DNA from: Acanthornis magna
Lineage: Eukaryota; Chordata; Aves; Passeriformes; Acanthizidae
Length of the DNA stretch: 64,000 nt
Direction: 5' to 3'
Assembly: GCA_036785705.1 (NCBI GenBank)
Contig: JAWUZG010000365.1
Span: forward strand, 248,001 to 312,000
Notes under the pieces: generated by a model
What the model was told of the DNA's origin: nothing
Databases searched by the model: none
Seen by the model: only the letters and a program-made list of their open reading frames with translations
Translations under genes and position numbers: made by a program
In this document: piece by piece, positions 62,301-64,000 of the stretch
How the letters are laid out: each line of letters begins with the position of its first letter
Numbering within the stretch: position 1 is the first letter of the stretch

Positions 62301-64000
62301 AGCAGAGTGTGAGTCCTTCTTCTGTAATTGTTTCATACTTGCAGAAATTAAAATTGCTCTGTCTTGTCACACTTTTTACCATGTTTCTTTTAATATTGTA
62401 ATTATATGGAAGTTTCTAAATGAGAAACACAACCCAACTGGCAATTATTTGAAAAAAAAATTTTGTGAAAGGTTCAGATTTATTGCCTCCCCGCAAAGGC
62501 TCAGGGACTTTGATTTTTGGGCCAGTCAGACTTGCAAGAATTTTTTTTGTTTACAATGAGCTGAAGATGGTGGGGGGGCTTATTTTGATCTTTTATGTGT
62601 GTAAATCAAGAAAACTTTGAAGTTTGTGTGGGGTTAAAACCAGTGCGACTCTGATGAGATTCAGACTGCTGTTGTTTCTGTAAGAGATGTGTGGGGAGCT
62701 TATGCTTGTGCTGCTGGACCTGTGACCTGAGCAGCCGTGGCTGGAGCCAGAGCCACCTCCTGCAGATCCCTGCACCTCCCTTGCTGCCAAAATGCCTTTT
62801 CCTCTTCAGCATGTGATTATGTGCACTAGTGCAGTGTCTTGCTATGAATTACTGGGGCCATGAAAGCTCCCATTACAGCCCTTCTCACAACTCAACCAGC
62901 ACAATGGACAAAATCACAGATTTCCCTGATGGATTGCACAGCTCTGCACTCACACAAAGTCTGCGGATCTAAGGGATGGCAGTGCTTTGCAGGGGTAAAA
63001 AAACCACTTTTCAGTTGTTAGCACAAAACAAAATAACAATTCCTTATATTTAATAGAAAAAAGCCTGGGAGAAAATGGCCCCATGCTGAGCCCAGCTGTG
63101 ATTTTGGTGGTGGGGGAGTGCAGGAGGGCAGGCACTGTTTTTCTGCCAAGACCTTGACTGTGGGAGTTGCTCCATCTTCCCAGCTTTTGTTGGTCAGAAA
63201 TGAAGACCAGCAGGGGATTGTGTGAAGCCTACAGGGCCATGCTGTGGGGGCTTTCTCAGCTAGAGATGTTTTTGTTGGGAGTGGTTTTACTTCAGTTAAT
63301 GTATTTGAGCAGACTTGTTAGTGCTGTTTCGTCACCAGGTGGCACCCAGACATAGTCTGTACACGGTTTTCTTGGTTGGGAGAGCTGGTTTTTTATGCTT
63401 CAGTGACAGTGTGGCCATAGTGGTTCACTTTGTGTGATCAGCTTCTGGAGGGAGGACCCACAACCATGAGGAATGCTGGCATGTGGCCTTTGGTTTTGAG
63501 TAACATCCTCATGGTCAAATGCAGCCATAATAAACAATCCAGTGTGAGTGTCTTCACCCATGGCAGGGGTTCTGATGTGTAACTGTAAACACTGGGAACA
63601 TCCCTGCTCTCAGGAGGAATTTAGGAGATGTACCTCCGCTGCTGCCATTGCTTTTAAGGTACTGTAGGTTTGCCTTGTTGTAGCATCTTCCTTTTTCAAC
63701 CAGATTCAATTGGATCGGGCCAGTTTCCTTGACTTGAATGTATTATTCCTATGCTTTCTATATTAATGAAATTAATTGAATGTAGTGTCAACAGTGGCAT
63801 TTTTGTCTCTGTGTGTGAGGCAAACAGCTGTGAAGTCGGTCAGACTTCGCATGTCCTGTGAGCAAGTGTGACATAACTGGGAGGCAACAGTTGTGGACAG
63901 AGTCCACTGTTTAGTGAAGCACTCTAGAACCCTGAGAGATGAAAGGCAGTGCATAAATGTGAAATATTATAATTAGTGAGCAGGATCATTGCCAAAAACC
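47365..64000. other. AT-rich gene-poor DNA, nothing supported
   Basis: Only short frames without family similarity, and small repeats: TG/TA at about 47900-47940 and AAT at 56150-56170. A possible weak CR1 edge at 49390-49420 (agaatcataaaattaaggtt) is too short to call. Consistent with the gene desert that follows FBXO15 in other vertebrates. Confidence 0.5.
56150..56170. repeat. (AAT)n microsatellite
   Basis: Short run of aataataataat. Confidence 0.85.

Noticed and set aside
1..64000. CRISPR arrays, bacterial operons, tRNA or rRNA genes
   Set aside because: No direct-repeat/spacer arrays, cloverleaf or rRNA signatures; the sequence is avian nuclear DNA.

Overview
This is nuclear DNA from a bird, most likely a songbird. 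The evidence is split vertebrate exons with canonical splice sites, CR1 remnants, several avian-type LTRs (one of the abundant ERVL-like type) and a promoter with the layout of a songbird MHC class I gene. Nothing looks bacterial, and nearly all long open frames are chance frames in low-complexity DNA.

Layout. At 176-291 there is one clean class 4 semaphorin (SEMA4D-like) exon; its neighbouring exons were not found. At 3246-6710 lies the 3' part of an endogenous retrovirus on the minus strand: 3' LTR, an env reading frame broken by one in-frame amber codon, and a pol remnant whose integrase core is deleted. From about 7.0 to 18.16 kb the DNA becomes a GC-rich, repeat-built island. It holds three copies of a GC-rich unit (two direct, one inverted), a second pol/env remnant, a (CTTT)n tract, a second copy of the ERV LTR, a 2.5-kb (TCC)n tract, a stand-alone MHC class I promoter with a stub of exon 1, degenerate C-rich repeats and a 250-bp-armed inverted repeat. 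The island ends at another LTR (18161-18709).

From 20.15 to 32.1 kb the plus strand carries FBXO15, an F-box protein gene (substrate adaptor of an SCF ubiquitin ligase). Seven exons (21835-32107) join with matching phases and no stops. A candidate first coding exon at 20230-20263 also fits the phase and sits below a CCAAT/X-box promoter. The C-terminal exons (roughly the last 130 residues) were not found. Two solo LTRs with intact target-site duplications and a CR1 fragment lie in its introns or just downstream.

From about 33 to 64 kb the DNA is AT-rich and gene-poor: a (GAAA)n tract, a CR1 fragment, one ERVL-type solo LTR, small repeats, and otherwise nothing I can support. Human FBXO15 borders a large gene desert on its 3' side, which agrees. 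TIMM21, its divergent neighbour in human, is not visible; the semaphorin exon and the GC-rich island lie there instead.
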